Positions 34,610-45,621 of a DNA stretch of 64,000 nt are shown here, one piece after another. Position 1 is the first letter of the stretch. Each line of letters begins with the position of its first letter. Both the position numbers and the translations under genes were made by a program. The stretch is from Panaeolus papilionaceus (Eukaryota; Basidiomycota; Agaricomycetes; Agaricales), in contig JADNRZ010000007.1 in the NCBI GenBank assembly GCA_015501605.1, positions 744,001 through 808,000 of the forward strand. The letters run 5' to 3'. The notes beneath the pieces are model-generated. The model did not search any database. It was given only the letters and a program-made list of their open reading frames with translations, and was not told where the DNA came from.

Positions 34610-36032
34610 TTATTGTGATTCAGGCTTGTAGTCGGGACGCAGTGATCGCACGACCTTGCCAGCGCGCCAGATCTCCTGGTTGTCGATCTCAGCGAGCTCC
34701 TTGGCGAGGTCTTGACGGTATGTTGAGCGACCGTTGTACTCGAGGGACTTGCGAGTCTCGGTACCATTTCTCACGCTCTCGTAGAGCTGCTCGAAGATGG
34801 GGAGGTTGGCCTTCTCAAAGACGGGTGCCCAGTCAAGAGCACCACGGCGGGCAGTTGTTGAGCATGCATTATACATGTAATCCATACTGAAGACAGGTAA
34901 AATGGTTAGACTCGATCATGGCGCCAAAAGAAAAAAAAGAAAGTTGCACTTACCCCTTCTGGCCAATCAGGGGATAGAGAGACTGGGTAGCCTCCTCAAC
35001 GGTCTCGTTGAAGGCTTCTGATGGGGTGTGTCCGTTCTTGCGGAGAACTTGGTACTGAGCAAGGAAGAGACCCTCTGTTCACAGAAATTAGCATCACAGG
35101 AGATATGAATTGAATGGGAAAACTTACGAATGGCACCCATGAGAACACCGCGTTCACCGTAAAGGTCAGAGTAGACCTCTTTCTCGAAGGTGGTCTCGTA
35201 CATGTAACCGGAACCGACGGCGACACCAAGAGCGATGGCCTTCTCCTTGGCCTTGCCGGTAACGTCTTGCCAAACGGCAACGGAGGAGTTGATACCGCGT
35301 CCCTCTTTGAAGAGAGTGCGGACAGTGCGACCGGAACCCTTGGGAGCGACGAGGATAACATCAACATCCTTAGGGGGAATAACGTGGGTGTCCTCCTTGT
35401 ACACGACGGAGAAACCATGTGAAAAATAGAGGGTCTTGCCCTTGGTGATGAGTGGAGCAATTGTTGGCCATGTCTGAGACTGTGCAGCGTCGGAAAGAAG
35501 GTTCATGATGATGGTACCCTTGTTGATGGCCTCCTCGATAGGGAACAGAGTTTCGCCAGGAACCCAGCCATCCTCTATGGCCTGCTGCCAGCTCTCACCG
35601 TCCTTGCGGACACCAACGATGACGTTGAGACCATTGTCACGGGCGTTGAGACCCTGACCGTGACCTTGCGAACCGTAACCGATAAGGGCAAGGGTGTCGT
35701 TCTTGAAGTAGTCCTGGAGTTTAGCCAGGGGCCAGTCACTGCGCTCATAGACGACCTCCTTGGTGCCAGCGAAGTCGAGAGTCTTAACACCTCGAACGTT
35801 CTGAAGATAAAAACGCGAAAAAAAAATTGATGAGAATGCGTTTGAAATTTTTGTCGCAGAAAAATGAACCAACCTGAACAGCTGGGGTTGCAGTCTTAAC
35901 GAGAGCAGCCCTTGCAAGGATAGAGTAAGAAGCTGACTGAGCAGGCTTAACAGCAGCAGTCAGAGTACGAGGTGCACGACGAGAAGCGGCACGAAGGGAT
36001 TGAGCAGCAGAACGAGCAAAGGAGGAGGCCAT
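34610..36032 (-). CDS. ILV5: Ketol-acid reductoisomerase ILV5, mitochondrial
   Basis: Second enzyme of isoleucine and valine synthesis, NADPH- and Mg-dependent. The N-terminus is a long Arg/Ser/Ala presequence (MASSFARSAAQSLRAASRRA). After one intron the mature enzyme begins VRGVKTLDFAGTKEVVYE, with the NADPH-binding GYGSQGHGQGLNARDNGL, VRKDGESWQQA, MNLLSDAAQSQTWP, LYFSHGFSVVY and VILVAPKGSGRTVR. The KARI C-terminal domain follows (SDLYGERGVLMGAI, then YMYNACSTTARRGALDW), and it ends LRPDYKPESQ. Three introns are visible. Codon choice is strongly biased to C/G at third positions (CTC, GTC, ACC), unlike neighbours, suggesting high expression. A TGACTCA site lies about 70 bases upstream. Confidence 0.95.
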
Positions 36033-36393
36033 GATGAAAAGATGGAAAATACTAAAAACAAGCCCGACGCTACTTTTATACGCGAACTGGAGAAACCCCT
36101 TGACTCAGATTGGAAATCGGCCGATCATCCGAAAAACACCGATAGCGCATCTAAACACGTATTCCTTTTCGCTCACTCCAGCCATTGGTCCGAATAGTAG
36201 CGACTTCAACAACCGTTTGTCTTCGGTCTACCGATATACTGCCGCTCTTTCGATACTTTGAACATTATTTATAGACCGAAAATCTTTAGTGTTACCCCTC
36301 AATCCAGCGCTAAATTATACCAGTAGAGTCATAAATTATGTTGTAATTAAACGGTTTACCCGGTTAAAAGCCTGGGCGCTCCTGTCAATTCGT
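36033..36393. promoter_or_regulatory. ILV5 promoter and F-box gene 3' flank
   Basis: 361 bases. Just upstream of the ILV5 start are a TTTATA-like element (about 36075-36080) and the TGACTCA heptamer. The remainder is AT-rich and carries the 3' end of the F-box gene. Confidence 0.4.
36101..36107. promoter_or_regulatory. TGACTCA (Gcn4/CpcA-type site) in the ILV5 promoter
   Basis: Perfect TGACTCA, 69-75 bases upstream of the ILV5 start codon. ILV genes are established targets of Gcn4-type general amino-acid control in fungi, and the position is right for a functional upstream element. Motif presence is seen; function is inferred. Confidence 0.45.
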
Positions 36394-38104
36394 CTAGTGA
36401 ACATCGGTAAATGATAATGATACATAAGTCCAATAACTCTCTTCTTTAACTTCACTCATTCTCAAAACAGGTACATGTATTCCTGTCATCGTATGAATTT
36501 CTGGCAAACAATGTTTGATGCGAGAACTGGTATAGCGGGCGGTTAGAAAGGCTTCGACAATATAGGTCGACGTTAGCTGTCTTCTTCGAAATGCAAAACT
36601 CGTACTCATATCAGCCGAAATTTGGGGTAGTCGTCTGTTCCCAGGGTAGATTGCGAGGGTTTGAAGGAAAGGAAGGTGTAAGATGACGACGTTGAGCAAG
36701 TCGCTCTGTTAGGATCTTTTAGCAGAGTTACGGCAAATCGTTCGAACGGAGTCCTTACTACAATCGTTTTCGTAGTAACCGATGTGTTGTGGTCCGGAAC
36801 GAGAGTCACAAACAAACTCTTCAAATTGGTACAAATCGACACCAGCTGCCTCAACTCAGAGACCGGGTCATAACACCATGGTCCAGAGTCGAAAGGGTGA
36901 ATCTTGAGGTTTCGGAGGCTTTTCGAATGCTGGTGAAGGGCTTTATAGAACCGGGAGGCAAGCCCTTCGTTGCTCGAACTAGATCCAGAGTCATGGGGCA
37001 GCCTGACTTCGAACACTGTCAAACCAGAATAACTAGCAAGATAGGTGACCAGCTCTAGAACGACCTTGTCCAGTGTTATCTCTTGAAGCTTGATTTCGTG
37101 CTGTGTGAAGGTGTTCCATATCTCTGCGTGTAACGAAGCCAAGTCGAGGAGGTGATTACTACTCCGCGGATGAGGGACATGGGTAAGCTTTAAGGATGTA
37201 AGGTGACGTAGATGTTGGATGTGGGGATCCATCCGAACCATGCAGCAGTTCAGGGCCAGTCGTTGCAGTTGGATAGGTTCTGTCAAATGGCTCAAGAGAG
37301 AATCAAGGCTGACCATGGAGCCCGTGACTGGTAGCAGTCGATCGAACTCAATGCTGATAATATGGGGTGCTGCGCCAACGCAGATAGCGAACTCTTTGAC
37401 TCGATTCCCATTTCCTGCAGGGAGGTCATTATGTTGACCGATGGTAACAGAAACCTTCGTCGCATATTTCAAGAGAGCCTGGGGTAAGGGAATAGTGCAG
37501 AAAGTCAAGCTCATATGTAGTGACTTGAGATTCTGCAGCTTTCCTATAGAGTCCAGAATTATAGTTTGGGACCATGGTTGGTCGGTCAAATGGGCGACCC
37601 ATCTGAACAGGTGTTAGCGAAATACTGTCAGCACTTGACTTGGAAGGACGCACTTGAGCGAGGTTGTAGATTGAAAGGATGTCAAAACTGTAGGGAGATA
37701 ATTTCTCAAGTTATGTTCCACGTATGGCGGGTCTGGCAAGGTGACTCTCTTGTGAACTTGGTCCAGCGGCGGGAGGCGGACGGGAGATAGACTGCCTAAT
37801 TCCACATGTCGAATCAACCTTAAGAGGCTTTCTGGTGCTGTAGCGAGGAATGCAAGCCTTTCTACGATATCCCTGTCTAGCTGCTTGGTGTTGAGTGTCA
37901 CAGATTGAAATACGAGCGGTAATAGGTCCTGCGATAAGGATTGACACGTTAATCTTAACGACGTGAGGTCGCGGGCCACGAGCTATTTGAATGAGGAGCA
38001 TTCTAGACGTAAGATATATGAAGCAAGAGTGAGAATAATGAGGAAGTCACCCATTGACCAATTAATTGCACTAGTTCTGGTGCTAAATCTCTGAGAACGG
38101 CCAT
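36394..38104 (-). CDS. F-box/leucine-rich-repeat-type protein
   Basis: Likely substrate receptor of an SCF ubiquitin ligase, one of the many F-box genes of mushroom genomes. Exons 38104-38051, 37982-37654, 37602-36759 and 36705-36394 close in frame at 512 residues. The first exon, MAVLRDLAPELVQLIGQW, joins LVARDLTSLRLTCQSL to form a classic F-box core. The ATG at 38104 was preferred over an upstream one (38216) because only this frame forms the F-box. The rest is irregular leucine-rich (LQNLKSLHMSLTFC, LQRLALNCCMVRM, HLRHLTSLKLTHVPH, LRNLKIHPFD, LKSLFVTLV), consistent with LRR-like solenoid repeats. Target unknown. Confidence 0.72.
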
Positions 38105-38448
38105 GGATAGTGTTAAAGACACGACTGAGTAAGCACAAGTTGATGAATGTAGTAGTAGTGCACAGCCGCAGCTTCCAATGATGACCTTTAATTAACTCTT
38201 CAAACAATGACTTCATTCAAATGTAACTACAAACCCTAGTCTTATAATGACTATAATTATCAAGATTTACAAGATTTATTCCATTAGATTTGACTTTTTA
38301 TGCGGGGTTGGTTGATAGTTAGGGGCTAAATTCCGTTTATGGAGGACAGTGATCGAGAAATGCCGCAAAGTTGTTGGATGAGCTAAGACTTGTTCTTGAC
38401 CCGATGATAAAAAGTACTTGCTACTAACACTCAAGTCGGTTTCTAACA
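38105..38448. promoter_or_regulatory. Divergent spacer between the F-box gene and the TML dioxygenase gene
   Basis: 344 AT-rich bases that must contain both promoters. No recognised element. The minus-strand open frame up to 38216 is probably leader. Confidence 0.35.
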
Positions 38449-40475
38449 ATGCTCAGGGCAACGGCCATTAGATCTCTTCCCCACCATTCAAGGGCTCTTC
38501 ATGCTATTCCTTTGGCCAGGTCTATTGGCCGGAGAGCGACCAGCATCGTGTCAACAAACTGCAGAACACAGGTAATGTCATTACATGCCTTAATTCGGTT
38601 GCTAGCTCATCTTATTCCCAACAGTTATCAAGAAATGTCCTTCATCGATCCCTGAACACATACTTCGCAAACTCTGCCCAAGCTGCGTCTGCTGTTGCTT
38701 CACAGTCGACAGCCCAGCTTGGGAATCAAGTTCCGGTGGCATCATCTGTGTCGACAGACGATCTTCCTATCATTAGCCAGAACGGAAACCGGGTTGCTAT
38801 CGGATGGGATACAATGACATGGTCAAGATTGTACGTCTGTTATGCTGCATTCATTCCCTTGAGCAAATTTGTTGACACTAGGGAAAAGCCACAACATCTG
38901 GCTACGGGATCACTGTCGGTGCCCAAAGTGCTTCCATCCTGTCACCAAGCAGCGTCTATTCAACACTTTCGAGGTATGTCCAACCGACTTTCTATCTTTT
39001 CATCTATCTTATTGCTGGTAGATACCTAAAGATATCACACCGCTGGCCGTAGAATCTAAACCAGCCGGCCTTGAAGTTACCTGTATGTCGCAAGATCCGA
39101 CAATGAGCCTTCCGCTGAATATCTAATTTTGTAGGGCCATCACAAGAATCTCATGTGTCCTTCTATCCTTGGTCATGGCTGCAACGAAACTCTTACGATC
39201 CGCAACTCGTCAAGGCTGATACGACGGAGTATGTTCACATCTCGGAAGCCGACACATCTGATTAAATTTCAAATTAGGAAAATACTTTGGGGTTCAAAAA
39301 TACAACAATCACCTCCAACAGTATCATATGAAGACGTTATAGCCGGAGATAATCAGGGACTCCACAAATGGCTAAAGAACGTGGTATGTACACTCTATGA
39401 AGCTGATGCGTTGCGGTGTACCCTCTGACTTTGCACTTGAATTCTAGGATAGCTTCGGGTTCTCATTTGTTACCGGTGTGCCAACGACTCCAGAAGCCAC
39501 AGAGGAATTGTCAACGCGTATCGGGTTCATTCGCGAGACGCATTGTGAGTGATGTCGCTTTTGCTTGACGAAACCGCCTAAAATTTTCAATGTAGACGGC
39601 AAATTCTGGGATTTCACAGCTGATCTCGCTAGAGGAGACACTGCATACACAACTCTCGCTCTTGGTGCCCACACTGACAACACCTACTTTGTAAGTTGAC
39701 TCTATAACGCAACTTGTTCTACCGCTCACATTTCCTGGCAGACTGATCCATGTGGTCTGCAACTATTCCACTTATTGGAGCACAGTAACGGAACAGGCGG
39801 TGCCACCCTCCTCGTAGACGGATTCTATGTCGCCTCCATCCTCAAGGAACTGCATCCAGAGGCATACGATATTCTTTCCAAGATACCAGTTCCCTCGCAC
39901 GCAGCGGGCGAGCCTGGTATTCTGTATAGAGCTTCCCCTGCCTCTGGATATCCTGTGCTTGGACACGATCCCGTTACTGGAGAGCTCTCTCAAATACGGT
40001 GGAATAACGACGATCGCAGTGTCATTAACCATCTTCCAGCAGACATGGTTGAGAAGTGGTGCGCAACTCCCTCTCCTTTGGTTTTACAAAGCCTTGTTAA
40101 TGCATGACACTTCACTTCAGGTATGACGCTCTCAGAGCCTGGAACTCTTGCCTAACAAGTGCCGATTCTGAGTACTGGGTCCAACTCAGGCCTGGCACTG
40201 CTGTTGGTGAGTTTGTTCGGACTTTAATTTTCCCGAACCATCATTAAATTCTTTGAACTCTTCGTACAGTTGTCGACAACCACCGTGTTCTGCATGGACG
40301 GTCGGCGTTCGATGGCAAACGACGCATGTGCGGTGCTTACATCGGTGTTGATGAATATCGTTCGAAGCTTGCCGTTTTAAGTGAACAATTTGCACCTGAT
40401 GCTGTTCTCCAAGCGACAAGCCAGCTAGAAGACACCGTGATCAATGGGCGAAATATCTGGAATCCGGCGCTTTGA
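38449..40475 (+). CDS. Trimethyllysine dioxygenase (carnitine biosynthesis), mitochondrial
   Basis: Fe(II)/2-oxoglutarate dioxygenase hydroxylating N6-trimethyllysine, the first step of carnitine synthesis. The presequence is Arg-rich (MLRATAIRSLPHHSRAL, ARSIGRRATS). The N-terminal zinc-type domain reads FHNIWLRDHCRCPKCFHP then VTKQRLFNTF, after an acceptor at the AAAAG before CCACAAC. The catalytic domain has DSFGFSFVTGVPTTPEATEE, then GKFWDFTADLARGDTAYT and AHTDNTYFTDPCGLQLFHLL, with the H-x-D iron ligands. GGATLLVDGFYVAS follows, and the distal iron histidine with the Arg for 2-oxoglutarate lies in VVDNHRVLHGRSAFDGKRRM. It ends GRNIWNPAL. About nine introns. The close relative gamma-butyrobetaine dioxygenase is the alternative; the LRDHC and TDNTYF forms favour TMLD. 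Confidence 0.85.
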
Positions 40476-40639
40476 ACGCCATATAACGACGTAACGACTT
40501 ACATATCTATATCTATGTATGTTTATGCCTTACGCACAACTCAATCAATGCATCAAGTTTTTTCCAAGTCCTTTGTAATCAGTCTTATTATGGCTACAGA
40601 ATTAAATACTAAGCAAAAAGAGTTCATTATGAGATACTT

Positions 40640-42908
40640 TCATGCAGAAACAGCAGCTTGGCCTGCGATTTCCTTGAGGATGTAACCCTCCAGACCTCCA
40701 CACAACCACAATTCTTGGACGCTAGCTCCCACAGGTTTGACCTGATAAGTCTTTTCTGCGCTAGCATTGCCCATCGACACAACAACCTTTCCATTCGTCA
40801 TGCTAATGCTGACCTCCATGCCTCGGTCAATTGTAAGCTCTCCATCACGCCCACCAGCACCCCGCTTTCCATCCTTTGCGTATTGCTCCGTCAGGTCAGC
40901 GACGAGTTCAGGGCACTCGAGGCAGACGAGACCGTTGTTGATCGCATTGCGCTTGAAGATGTCCCCGAAAGAGCCTGCGACGACGACGGGGACGCCAGCG
41001 GCCTTGAGAGCGGTCGCAGCTTGCTCGCGGGATGAACCTGTGCCAAAGTTGTACCCGGAGACGAGGATGACGCCGCGTTTGGTGCCTTCGGAAGCGGGCG
41101 TGCTCTGCGCTTGCTTACTGACGATGGAAGCGACGAGTGTGGCAAATGCGGGGTCGTAGTTCTCCATTACAACTTCGGCCTGGCGTTCGAGTGTGATATC
41201 GTCCTGGTATGTATATTTTCCGGGGTAGATGCCATCGGTGTTGAGGTTGTCTTGAGGAGTAAAAAGAAGGGAGCCAGAGAAGACAGTGGGGAATGAAGGG
41301 AGGAGGGGTTCGTTCACAGCTTCTGTGCTGGCTGGTTTGTAAGCAGCAGCATTGGAATCTGAAGCAATGGAGAATGTCGGTGCACCGATGGGGGGAAGAG
41401 AGCTGGGGTCCAACGAAGCAGGTCCAGAGATGTAGCCATTGATAGCCGATGCAGCGACGACTGCAGGGCTGGCGAGGTAGGCTTGGGCATTAGGATGTCC
41501 CATGCGTCCTTTATAGTTCCTATTCGTAGCACTGATACCAACCTCACCCTCTTCCAAAAGACCAGTTCCGAGACCAATGCAAGGACCACATCCAGCAGGG
41601 AGAGTCTTCGCGCCGGCTGTAATCAGTGCTTCCCAATCTCCCCTTTGCTCAGATTCGAGCTGGACGTTCGAGCTGGCTGCGGCGATGTAGAATTCGACAC
41701 CAGGAGCAATTTTGTGACCCTTTACGACGGCAGCAGCAGCAGCGATGTCAGAAACGCGAGAATTGGTGCAACTGACGAGGTAGGCCTTGTTGATGCGGAT
41801 CTTCTTCTCCTCCAGGACGGGAAGCGGATTGGATACCTTGACGCTATTAGGGCCAGAAACGTGGGGAACGAGTGTAGAAAGGTCGAAAACGAGGTGAGAA
41901 GCATATTCGGCTCCTGCATCGGAGCGAATATTGTTTTCTCTCAATTTCTTCAGCCTGTCTTCGTTGATTCGGGGGTGGGGAGGAGGGAGGGGGATACCAG
42001 GAGAAGCGAATGTCCGTAGCTGAAGCTTGCCCAAGACGCCGTCGTACCATTTAAGAAGAGTCTCGTCGACAGGGAAAACTCCTGCTAAAGCACCCCATTC
42101 GGTAGTCATATTGGCGATCGTAAGACGTTCGTCAACAGAAAGAGTCCTCACACCCTCGCCCGTGAATTCCAAAGCAGCATTTAGGACTTCGTCCTGATTG
42201 AATGAACCACAAAGAGCAACAATCACGTCCTTTCCTGTTACACCGTGTGCCAGTCTGCCCTTCAGTTCGACCTTGATCATGCGAGGAACCTGCCACCATG
42301 TCTTCCCGGTCGCCCACAAGGCAGCAGCATCCGTTCGCACAATGGGAGTTCCGACACATCCAACGCCTCCGTACATGTTACTGTGGCTGTCGCTTGCCAC
42401 TGTTAGTGTATGAGGAAATGCGTAGCCCTCTTCGACGAGAACTTGATGTCCGATGCCCCGACCAGCAGGATAGAAATCGACGCCATGAGAACGAGCGAAC
42501 TCCTCGATCATGCTGTACTTGGCAAGGTTTTTCGCGGAACGGTTTTGGACATCGTGGTCAAGGGTGAAGACAGGTTGAGATGGGTTGTGAATACGCGTTG
42601 CTCCTATTGATTTGAACCTATTTGAGTTGCACAGTAGTTGAGCCAAATGTCAAGTGAACGCGCGGATGAAATTCTTACTTGGACACCACAGGTCCGGTAT
42701 TGTCATGTGTCATGACATGCTCAGGCCTTATCATGACATAGTCCCCTGCCTTTACGACCTTTCCTTCAGGTAGACCAACAGCATACTTCTGCACAACCTT
42801 TTCGATGACAGTTTGGGGAATACGATGTTGTTTGCTTGCAATTGTTGCTAGAAACCTCCGCGAAGAAGCAGGCCCGCATCGGCGAATCCAGAGAGCTGGT
42901 GGCCGCAT
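40640..42908 (-). CDS. LYS4: Homoaconitase LYS4, mitochondrial
   Basis: Iron-sulfur hydratase of the alpha-aminoadipate pathway of lysine synthesis, converting homocitrate via homoaconitate to homoisocitrate. Two main exons are joined near 42.62-42.67 kb. The presequence is [16 protein letters not shown]. Aconitase-family motifs follow: [56 protein letters not shown] (first cluster-region Cys), [10 protein letters not shown] and [12 protein letters not shown] (cluster cysteines), and [13 protein letters not shown]. The swivel domain includes [20 protein letters not shown]. The lysine-branch identity rests on overall pattern ([15 protein letters not shown]); 3-isopropylmalate dehydratase is the main alternative but is usually longer or organised differently. 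It ends [11 protein letters not shown]. Confidence 0.9.
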
Positions 42909-43320
42909 CGTTAGCGGAATGAATGATATTCTGGCGTATCAAAGAGATTGAAGGTGAGAGTGATGTGCTCAGTATTGCGCGAAACGTGATTTGCTATCGG
43001 GAAATTTGCCGAGACCCCCATTGACACAGAATCGGCTTTATGATCGACGACTATTTGAATGTGGAGGTTCCGTTCTTTCAATTCGGCTTTAAGCATCATC
43101 ATGTTTGCACAGATAACATGAATCTCTGTTCAAGCTGAACTACTACATGCGCACACGACTGCCCGGATATTTGGCAAGGATTCAGACCAAAGGAAAAGGT
43201 ATAATAGTGCAACAAACACTTAGATTATAACCTATGGACACAAGTATGTTGTACGAAAAAGTTCTGGATTTACAAAAAGCAAGAGTACGAATTTGGTCCA
43301 AGATTGTATGAGTACATAAA
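42909..43320. promoter_or_regulatory. LYS4 promoter and 3' flank of the DUF1295 gene
   Basis: 412 bases with no supported gene; a small open frame at 42911-43102 is judged spurious. I looked for TGACTCA here and found none. Some GAAA/TTTC-rich tracts only. Confidence 0.35.
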
Positions 43321-44671
43321 TCACTCCTTCTTTAGAGCACCTGCCAATGAGTCTCCCCAAACAAGCTGTTGAACACTATCCTTGTCTTTGGGCGATGAGA
43401 GGTACTTCAGCTTCAACCATTTCTGAATGGTTTTTGCGGGAGAGAACATGGCCACTCGTCGCTGGTAGGCATCATAGGCAGTGGTGTACTTGCTCTTGGT
43501 GATCGACTCGGTGTAAATCGTTGATGAGAAGAAGAGGGCAGACAAGGCAATACCAGGAATCAAATAAAAAACAGCAGGAAGAAGAGAAGCCTTGAGGCTG
43601 TCTACTAACGGCTTATGGAGGTCTGGACTAGCGAGTGCCACCAGGATGGTCTTGAGAGGCGGTAGCTCGGATTGGAGTGGTAAGTTGGGAGGAGCTGGTG
43701 CCATCAATGGCATGAGTGTCATAACCCACTAGTAATCAATGATGTAAGGCCTTGGATTCAATTAGAGAATGACAAAATGCTTACCCAGAAGCTCTGCTCG
43801 CAAGCGAAATTGGGATGCCTGGAGTAGCGCCAGAGACCTCGAGTGATAAAGCCCCTCCTTGCATCATCGCGTGTCCAGTTCAACCTTGCGCCTGGCCATT
43901 GCGCTCTGGCATCATAAGGTTTCACATTCTTTCGGTCCCCTTTCTCCAAAGCCAAGATAAGGTGTTTGTAGCTGTGGAAGGCGAACTGCTGATTGTCGGC
44001 AGTGAACTCGATTGCTAGGATGAGAAGGGCAAGAGCTGAGAGCGCGACATCTGAAGTGCTCAATGCATCATGGGGTTGAAGGACAGATGCGACATAGGTT
44101 GGTAAACCAAGAAGGAGTAGAAGCACGTTTTGTGTGAAGGCGATAAATGTGAGGTTGGTAACCTGAAACAACCATGGTGGAAGCTGTTTGCGTAGGACGG
44201 CCCAACGATAGTCTTCGTCTTGCCTGTTGTTTATGAGTTGAGACTCGTGTTTTTAGCGCTCGAGAAATGAAAATATAACGTACAAGTTGAAAAGCCCGCG
44301 ACGATAGGTGTTGTAGCTCAGTCTGTATTGGCACAGTTATCAGCGAAGGCTATGGAGAGCGGTGATGTCACACACCTGCACATCCAGACGAAGATGAGAG
44401 TGAACATGAGCAGTGCTCTTGGGCTATACTCCGTTACTGCCCTCCATCCAAGCTCTTTTGGAGCATACGGGACAAAGAGTGCAGGTTGTTCGTTGGGCAA
44501 CAGAGGCAACAAGGCAAAATATGCAGTATAAATGGTAGGTAAGAAAGTCCACAAGCGGTCGACTTGTGATACATTAGACGTAACAATCGATGCCACCCAT
44601 GTTATACCAGTCGATAACAGGCAGAATTGAGCTGGCCAATCCAAATATGCTGGAAGATTGAAGAGAGTCAT
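43321..44671 (-). CDS. DUF1295 multi-pass membrane protein, steroid-reductase-like
   Basis: Integral membrane protein of the DUF1295/steroid 5-alpha-reductase-like superfamily; substrate unknown. The N-terminal segments are hydrophobic (FCLLSTGITWVASIVTSN, FLPTIYTAYFALLPLL, LLMFTLIFVWM), followed by the short exon LSYNTYRRGLFNL and DEDYRWAVLRKQLP. Further membrane segments follow (NLTFIAFTQNVLLLLLGLP, VALSALALLILAIEF). The signature C-terminal part is GFITRGLWRYSRHPNFACEQ followed by FW, which matches the family's cofactor-binding RHPN motif. After an intron come VFYLIPGIALSALFFS and YDAYQRRVAMFSP. About five exons. The mobile-element insertion described below begins 263 bases upstream of its start codon. 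Confidence 0.85.
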
Positions 44672-44933
44672 AAGAAACAGACAGTGCTTGGGAAACTGGA
44701 GCCTTGGTGTTGTCTGGTGTTGTATTTATATCATTGCCCCTTTGGGTATCGAAGTTATGACGACCATGACCGCGATGTGCGATGCGGCGCAGCGATTCAG
44801 CTGGAGATCGAACAAAATCCGACACAATGGATTGTTAATGGAAGTACTATCATCAGCCCCCACTCGGGTAAAAATGGGGTCTTTGAGTGCTGTGATTTTT
44901 TCAAGGAGGTTCCTTGCTCTATAACTTCGTATA

Positions 44934-44959
44934 CAGTAATACACCGGTCCTTTATACAC
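44934..44959 (+). repeat. Left terminal inverted repeat of the DNA element
   Basis: 26 bases, starts CAGTAATACACC and ends TTTATACAC; identical to the reverse complement of 45594-45619. Confidence 0.85.
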
Positions 44960-45593
44960 TTTTTGGTAAATTCACATTGTATGTTCTGCACATAATTTCT
45001 ACTTGACAAAAACTATATATTATGAAACTAGAACATCGAATACATCGATATGTACAAAAAATATGATGATAGAGTCCATAATGCTCTTATAATGGCGAGG
45101 TTAATCGGAGGACTTGAAATTTATGGTTACCGGTCCTTTATACAGTGTGACACAATAGCGTGACAAGCCAAATTTTGGCAGGGAAAGTGACAAATTCTGC
45201 CCGTGTGACAGGAGGCAAGCGTCAGGGTCAGATATCACCATCTGTATAAACCAAAATTGTTTTCTAATCTCTGGACGCAATTTTGCCCCTGGATAAACAA
45301 AACTTGGCATATGCACTCAAATATATATATACTTCCTTCACTCTGAAAATTATTCTATATAATGGCCTCCTGCGAGCAGTAGGAAGGATATACTCCTTAA
45401 AATCTCTGAAATCACACTTGGCTGATCCCATCATTTCGGCACCCTACTCAAGCTACATGAAAGGCCTCCAAAAAGTGAGTATCTGAGTAGATTATATACA
45501 CTTAGAATAATATATAAACACCCCCAAGTGCATGAAGCCGAGTCTAAATGGTTTGCAAAATGATTTTTTGTGCTGGTGTATAAAGGAGTGGCG

Positions 45594-45619
45594 GTGTATA
45601 AAGGACCGGTGTATTACTG
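45594..45619 (-). repeat. Right terminal inverted repeat of the DNA element
   Basis: Reverse complement of the left terminal repeat with no mismatch over 26 bases; followed by the TA duplication at 45620-45621. Confidence 0.85.
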
Positions 45620-45621
45620 TA

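Larger units (their letters stand above)
44932..45621. mobile_element. Non-autonomous Tc1/mariner-pogo-like DNA element (MITE-like), 686 bp plus TA duplication
   Basis: The element spans 44934-45619. Both ends carry the same 26-base terminal inverted repeat, perfect, starting CAGTAATACACCGGTCC and running inward to TTTATACAC. Each end is flanked by TA, the target duplication of Tc1/mariner-class elements. Including the TA and one further base the perfect inversion is 29 bases (44931-44959 against 45594-45622). A 10-base word TCCTTTATAC occurs at 44948 and 45134 in forward and at 45578 and 45596 in reverse orientation, an inward-facing arrangement like transposase-binding sites. No transposase-like frame is inside, so it would need an enzyme in trans. 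Composition is AT-rich. Confidence 0.8.

Noticed and set aside
34610..36032. Horizontal transfer of ILV5 because of its different codon use
   Set aside because: C-ending codon bias is expected for a highly expressed gene, and its introns and presequence are typical of the host.
38105..38216. Upstream start for the F-box gene (MKSLFEELIKG)
   Set aside because: That frame cannot be spliced to the next exon in phase, whereas the ATG at 38104 yields a proper F-box core.
15258..42908. A carnitine/lysine/biotin gene cluster
   Set aside because: The metabolic genes are scattered among unrelated housekeeping genes on both strands; no shared regulator, transporter or spacing pattern is seen.
45101..45316. 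Possible transposase fragment inside the DNA element
   Set aside because: The 71-residue frame has no DDE or HTH pattern; the element is best called non-autonomous.
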